NCBI GenBank assembly: GCA_022495995.1
Contig: JAFEMH010001481.1
Span: 186,001 to 250,000 of the forward strand
Direction of reading: 5' to 3'
Origin: Adenophora triphylla var. japonica
Lineage: Eukaryota > Streptophyta > Magnoliopsida > Asterales > Campanulaceae
DNA length: 64,000 nt
Positions 58,987 through 64,000 of the stretch are shown here, piece by piece. Within the stretch, counting starts at the first letter, position 1, and every line of letters starts with the position of its first letter. The position numbers and the translations under genes were made by a program. The notes under the pieces are model-generated. The model did not search any database. It had not been told where the DNA came from and saw only the letters and a program-made list of their open reading frames with translations.

Positions 58987-61746
58987 TCACAAGGTTAAGG
59001 CATCATTGGCGGCTATCGGGGGAGGCTCCCAAACTGGTTTGCCCAAGAGCCTGTCTTCTGCAGCTAAGGCAAGAAGCTCGCTCTCTTCGTAGGGAACAAG
59101 AGAGTGACCTCGGCGGCAAAAGTCGCTGTAAATCTGTTCAGACCCCCACTTGGCGAGAAGCTCAGCGGTGATGGCTGGAATCTCATCAGAGCTCGCAGCT
59201 GCTGCCCGCATAGCGTGCAGTAGAGCCTTGTCGTACATGTCCATTGAATCGATTTCCGCCTTCTCTTTGTTGTCAGAGATCTCCTTAATTAATTCGGTAT
59301 TCGAAGTTTCCTTAGCCAAGTTCTCAGCCTCTAGGGCCTTGATTTTTTCTTCTGACCTTAGCTTTAAGGCAGAGATCTCGTTATGCAACTCTTTCTCCTT
59401 ATTCTCGCTGGCCTTGAGCGCCTCAGCCATTTTCAGTTTTTCCGCCTGGAAAGTCGCTAAATCTTTCTTCATGTCAACGCACTTGCTCTTGTACTTGTCT
59501 TTCTCGCCCAAAGCCCGCTTGCGAGCTTTCTCGAGCTTCTCCGAATCGCGAATCAAACGTTGGCATTTGTTCCTTAACCCATGCAAAGTACTAGTAATCT
59601 GCAGAGACCATTAGAAAAGAATAAATGATTAAAAAAGAAAGTGAAAGGCATAGCTAAAATAAGGAGCGGCAATCCTTACCCCGCAGATTTGAAGGCCGAC
59701 AAAGTTTAGGGACAGATCAGTATCCTGCTCCATAATCTCAGCTATGGCTGCTTTGTCGCCTGCGCGTTCAATGATGCCGACACCGATTATGCTGTAAGTG
59801 GGGTCGCGAGAATGGAGATCAAAGCCTGTCAGATTAGGAACGGAGGCAATCTCCACACTTAAGTCATACAAGCCATCCTTGTCGGACAGCATCTCAAAGC
59901 CTTCTCGGAGCCAACTGACGAGTTGGGACTCAGCTTCTGTGGAGGTTTCCTCAATCATGATCGCATCAGGGTCATCCTCAGTATGGCCGCGTTTGTTGGG
60001 ACGGGAACCAGCTGGTTTAGGGGAAGCAGTGGGAGGGATAGGCTCAATTTCTTCAGTGGCGACATCAGCTTCTTTTTCGAAACTCTCTCCCTCAACCGTA
60101 TCTTCATCTCTCAGAGTTAGGGCGGAAGACCGCATAGGAGTTTTGGCTCTGCTGGTTTTCTTGGTATGGCCAGCGGCCTTCTCAGTGGCAACGGCGGCCT
60201 TTTCGCGAGCGATGGCCTCTGAGTCATCCCCATGTAAGGAAATAGGAATTTCCAGTTCAGCAGTCTTTAACAGATCGGTTTGGCGAGAATCAGCAAGTTG
60301 CTTACGGCGACTATCAGAGCCTGAGGCAGCAGCGCGCCTTTCTGACACTTCCATGAGTCTGAATTCTGAATCAACAACGATAAACAATTAGTAGAAAGAA
60401 AGTAAAGAAAGACAGAGAATGAAATAAAGATAGAGGCGAGAAACATACTTAATACATCATACATAGTTTTACAGCAGCGACCTTTAAACTGGCAAGGTCC
60501 ACACTAAGAAGCAAAACAATTTCCCGAATGAAGGTCCCAGCCAGGATAGGGATCAGGTTGAACAATGGACAGGCGAGGTTCACTTTCAGGGCAGGTGAAA
60601 TCGGGGAGGCCAACTTGTCGGAGTAATGAAAGGCGGGATAAAATATCTCGCCATGAGAATAATGCTAGGCCCGTGTCGGTGGCATCGGCAAGAACTTGAA
60701 AAATTTTTTTTTTCAGTTGGTGTCGCCAGAAACTAAGGTTTTGCGAGTTTCAATTTTCGGATTGATGTCTCCAAGGTCGCATGGATGGGTCCAGCCCACG
60801 CGAGATGTAACAAAAAGGGGATTGGATTGCCAATTGTGAACTTTTCGGGGCAAATGAGTCAAGAGTTTGGGTTTTTTATACTTAATGGAGAGGCGATTCT
60901 CGATGACGCCTTCTCGCTGAGACACAACTGTGTAACCATCGAATAAATGAACAAGTAGAGGGATGGAAGGTTCCTGTCTTAAGGCCCTACAGATCACTAA
61001 ATATCAGTAAGAACCCTAATTGCGTTAGGGTGGAGATCAACGATGGCGGCATGGGCTTTGTATAGGACGGCGACAATAAAAGGGTCAATGGGAATCCTGA
61101 GGCCAGCATCCAGTTGGGAGGGATAGACAATGATGCCATCGGTTTTATGTCGTATAGCGGCAAGAGATAAGTCGCCTACATAAGGTTCTATGTGGTAAAG
61201 GTCGTGGTTGATACCGTACTTAACATGATAGGGTGTTTGGAAATCCATAGAAGAGGAGCTACTGGCTCCAGTGACATCAGGATTAGAGGAACCCTGCGAG
61301 ATGGGGGGTCGTAATGAAGTCTAGGCTGCCAAGGTGTCCGACACGTCATGATTTGATGTAGAGTTGGATGAAGACATGTCGCTCCTATCACTGGAGCTTG
61401 ACAACACCTGTTTATAGAAGTGACGACTATGTAAATTTGGGGCTGCGAGATAGTCAGTGTCAGAAAATTCAGTTTCAGAGAAAGGGAGGTAGAAGTCGCA
61501 GATATGAATACAAAGTTCATTAGTTGTGAAAAAAGTTTTCATAGGAGCGAATTTGTGCAAGAAAGGGGGACCCCTAATTTCTAAGGCGTTTAGTATGGCG
61601 ACATCCGCTCCATGTCGCATTAGCATAAAGTTGAGATCCTCGCGCGAGATCCGAGCCCATACCCCCATATCCATTCTTTAAAACCCCTCACTTCTCTTAA
61701 TTTGGCCAAACCTAACAGTCTTAGAGCAGGACTTAGTCCTAGCCAT
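58987..61746 (-). pseudogene. Antisense ORF of the Tat element (Transposase_28-like), spliced, decayed
   Basis: The reading begins at MARTKSCSKTVRFGQ (61746). It contains the Pfam Transposase_28 ('putative gypsy type transposon') core: VYPSQLDAGLRIPIDPFIVA and AHAAIVDLHPNAIRVLTDI at about 61000-61140, then VHLFDGYTVVSQREGV and KVHNWQSNPLFVTSRVGWTH. A disordered part follows, then a coiled coil (KLEKARKRALGEKDKYKSKC, ENKEKELHNEISALKLRSEE). An intron 59599-59679 (GTAAGG donor, CTGCAG acceptor) joins LNFVGLQICG to ITSTLHGLRNKCQRL in frame. Another intron may lie at about 60380-60450. Breaks: TAA at 61678, TAG at 61321, and a frameshift near 60990. The function of such antisense ORFs is unknown. 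Confidence 0.8.
59599..59679 (-). other. Intron in the antisense ORF
   Basis: GT-AG intron of 81 bp in phase 0, with GGGGTAAGG donor and TGGTCTCTGCAG acceptor, and a T-rich stretch before the acceptor. Exons on both sides are open. Confidence 0.7.
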
Positions 61747-62396
61747 AGCATGCGAGATAGGAAAATGTGAGAATTTAAGCGAGAATTCAAGGGATTTTGA
61801 ACTGGTACCTGGGAATTTGCAGAAAAGAGTAAAAATTTGAAGATCCGCCGGAGAACGGTCGAAAAGTCTCGAAAACTGCTGGTCTCCTCCGAAAATGCTC
61901 CAAATCAGCTGGAGATTGAAGTGCAACATAGCTAGGAAAGAGGGAGACACATTTAAGAATAAAACAAACGGTGAAAACGGACGGAATAAGGAAAAAGCAC
62001 TCGCCAGAAAATGGGTCGCCGGTGGTCTCAGTAGAGTAGGAGAATAAGGAATAATGGAATGGAAATGAAAATGATAGAGTAATCTTGGGGTTCCAGGCAA
62101 CGGAAGGGGAAATGTTTTTGGGAAGTTTCCAAGGCGTTTTTAATAGAGAGGTCGAATTTCGAAAGTCCCCCCCATTATTGTTGGAATTAATTTAATAAGA
62201 CGACACGAATTCCTAGGGGGGCGTACGGTGCTGCCTAACCGCCCAATCCAATCAGCCCCGAGGTGACACGTGTGACGCAGGTGTCGTATGAGGCTGGTTT
62301 CTAGCCAAAAGGGCGTGAAATGGCGAAAACCATAGGGCGACTGTGAAAGTTCTCACATGGACCATGAATAGTCCAGGTCTTGAGCTTGGGGGCTTC
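61747..62396 (+). other. Tat element region between antisense ORF and 3' LTR
   Basis: It probably holds the promoter and 5' UTR of the antisense ORF. No TATA box stands out. It ends in the purine tract TGAGCTTGGGGGCTTC (62381-62396). Confidence 0.45.
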
Positions 62397-63188
62397 TAAT
62401 ACGATTGTGGAAAATGGATTGGGCGCCAAATCACTAGGGTTAGGCCCAATAGCTTGGCATGGACCGGGCTTGCGTGGTCCAAACTATGCAAGTTGGTTCG
62501 TAACGTTGGTGCGACATTGGCAGTCGAGGCGACATAGGGCAAACATGCGACAAGGGTAAGATGGTGCGTGGGAATATGACTGAGTAAGAAATAAGGTTAC
62601 GCGAGAAACGTGGTGTAACGTCGATAATTCATTGTGATTAGACATAGGAGCGGGAGCCCGCCTCTTATGGGGTACCTGGCTTAGGGCGACATGTAGAATG
62701 TCGCCTATTTTCCCTTGGTTGCCGCCTATGCGACATGTGTAGTTGGGCGTTCCTAGGCTACATTCCGGTTGGCGCCTGCATGTTTAATCCTAGCCGCCCG
62801 TGATTGATGATTGATGTGACTAGGTGAATAGTATAATCACACTAACTTGGAGTTGGTTGAGGACCCTAAGGGGATGCTTGACAAGTGTCCTCCCTTATGT
62901 GCAAGGCACATGTGGGCTTGAGAGTATAAATGGATGAATAGTGTTCATTTGCATGAGAGGTTCTCTCTCTCTACTCTCTAAGCTTTCTCTCTCTAGGTTT
63001 CTCCATTATTATCTCCATTTTCGTGATCTAGTAACCTTACTCTCACATCGAAGGGGTTTTGCCGGAGTCACCCCCGACCTAGTTTACGTGTTTGCATGTG
63101 TATAGGCGATCAGACGAAGAAGGAAGCATCCGAAGTATCCTTTTCTCTTCAGTTCCTATACAACCATTATTTTTGGATGGCAGCATCA
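62397..63188 (+). repeat. 3' LTR of the Tat element
   Basis: 792 bp. It begins TAATACG, where the 5' LTR has TGATACG, so the first dinucleotide TG has mutated to TA. TATA box at 62925-62931. It ends GGCAGCATCA directly before the GATAG duplication. Confidence 0.92.
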
Positions 63189-63193
63189 GATAG

Positions 63194-63530
63194 GAAAAGT
63201 GAAGTGAGTAATTGTTGTTAGTATAATAAGTGAATTTTATTTTTTTTAAAAAAAAATTGCTAATTATTTAAAAACAATTAAAAAATATCTTTTTACATAT
63301 TAATATTAATATGGAAGGAGAAAGTATAAAACAATAGTTGACTTCTATTTCGTACCAATTTTTCATGATTACTCAAATAAGGGAAAAAAAAAAGGTGGGA
63401 CATAATGAGACACATTTAGTCAACGATAAGGGATAGTTTAGTAAAGTTCCACTTTGACAAGTTGTGGAATTCCTGCTCAGATAAAAACCCCTTTTATTAT
63501 ATAACAGTGTCAATTAAACTTTAACAATTA
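63194..63530. other. AT-rich flank of the Tat element
   Basis: Continuation of the pre-insertion sequence from before 33866. Poly-A and poly-T runs, no gene. Confidence 0.4.
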
Positions 63531-63888
63531 CTCCCTCCGTCCTATTTCAATTAAGTCATGACATTTTTGCACATTTTTTAATTTTTTTTAAAAAAAAATG
63601 AGTAAAAAATTAAAAGTGGGTAGAAGATTAGAGGAGAGAGAATATAAAAATTAAAAACATTTAATAGGAGAGCGAATGATTAGGAGAAAAAGTAAGTTAA
63701 TGATTGATTTTTTTGTAAATATATTAAAATTATAAGAGTATAATGAATGATTTTTTTATAAATATATAAACATTATGAGGGTATAAATGTTCGAAACACT
63801 GTTCACTTCTTTTCATTTATGGAATGACTCATTTGAAGTGGAACGTCTCAAAAAGGAAAGTGGCTCAATTGAAATGGGACGGAGGAAG
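63531..63888. mobile_element. Stowaway-like MITE
   Basis: Ends CTCCCTCCGTCCTATTTC and (reversed) CTTCCTCCGTCCCATTTC are flanked by TA. The interior is AT-rich. Confidence 0.8.
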
Positions 63889-64000
63889 TAGAAAAGAAGT
63901 ATTAAAAGATTTCTATTTAAGTGTGTACATTTTTAAATGTTGCCAAAATTTTGTAAAAAACTAGTTTTTATAACATAAGAAAAAAACTAGTTTTTAAACA

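Larger units (their letters stand above)
33871..63188 (+). mobile_element. Ty3/Tat-lineage LTR retrotransposon, about 13.5 kb plus a 15.8-kb nested element
   Basis: The two LTRs (33871-34660, 62397-63188) are flanked by the 5-bp duplication GATAG (33866-33870, 63189-63193). The 5' LTR is followed by TGGTTCCGTTGCCGGGA, close to the tRNA-Asp primer site common in this group. The 3' LTR is preceded by the purine tract GAGCTTGGGGGC. The plus strand carries gag, protease, reverse transcriptase, RNase H, a second archaeal-type RNase H and integrase. The minus strand near the 3' LTR carries a Transposase_28-like ORF. Dual RNase H and the antisense ORF define Tat elements (Ogre/Retand relatives). A LARD-like element (42940-58726) is inserted between integrase and antisense ORF. 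Many stops and frameshifts make it non-autonomous now. Confidence 0.93.

Noticed and set aside
1..64000. rRNA or tRNA genes
   Set aside because: No rRNA segment and no convincing cloverleaf with A and B boxes was seen, apart from the SINE head at 29000.

Overview
The window is nuclear DNA of a flowering plant, most likely a eudicot. The evidence is GT-AG introns, a LOG cytokinin-activating gene, a two-domain glycosyltransferase gene, F-box and plant-mobile-domain genes, a plastid rpoB fragment embedded in nuclear sequence, many Stowaway/Tourist MITEs, and Ty3-type retrotransposons of the plant-specific Tat kind (two RNase H domains and an antisense ORF). The species cannot be named from the sequence alone.

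Left part (1-10.8 kb, decayed genes and transposons): a broken DUF4371/TTF-zinc-finger transposase-like gene (1-900, minus), a frameshifted plant-mobile-domain gene (2245-4662, minus) with short palindromic repeats beside it, and an F-box/LRR gene with one in-frame TAG (4857-6206, minus). A very young non-autonomous LTR element (8516-10087) lies inside an older PIF/Harbinger-like element.

Middle part (10.9-33.8 kb, the intact genes): a three-exon, 936-residue tandem-domain glycosyltransferase (10943-14738, minus) and a seven-exon LOG gene (22544-28212, minus) whose 4.2-kb fourth intron is filled with DNA transposons. Between and beside them are well-bounded elements with target-site duplications: a MULE carrying an array of palindromes (18302-19127) inside a MITE, a CACTA element (19686-20561), a hairpin element inside a 130-bp tandem repeat, two Tourist-like elements, a SINE inserted into a MITE end (29000-29246), and about ten Stowaway-like MITEs. 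At 32.9-33.8 kb there is a patch of probable organelle origin with a plastid rpoB fragment.

Right part (33.87-63.19 kb, one nested retrotransposon): a Tat-lineage Ty3 element (LTRs 33871-34660 and 62397-63188, TSD GATAG) with gag, protease, reverse transcriptase, RNase H, a second archaeal-type RNase H and integrase on the plus strand, and an antisense, spliced Transposase_28-like ORF near its 3' LTR. Its LTRs differ by about 5-6 percent and its gag-pol is stopped mostly at TAG codons. Between integrase and the antisense ORF sits a second LTR element of 15.8 kb (42940-58726, TSD ATAAG). This one has near-identical 1.86-kb LTRs and about 12 kb of internal DNA with no recognisable pol, only gag remnants and several tandem arrays, so it looks like a LARD moved in trans. 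The last 0.8 kb is AT-rich flank with one more MITE.

No previously undescribed system can be claimed. The points most worth following are the trans-mobilised LARD, the spliced antisense ORF, recurring palindrome-array modules in unrelated elements, and the just-inserted TR-GAG element.
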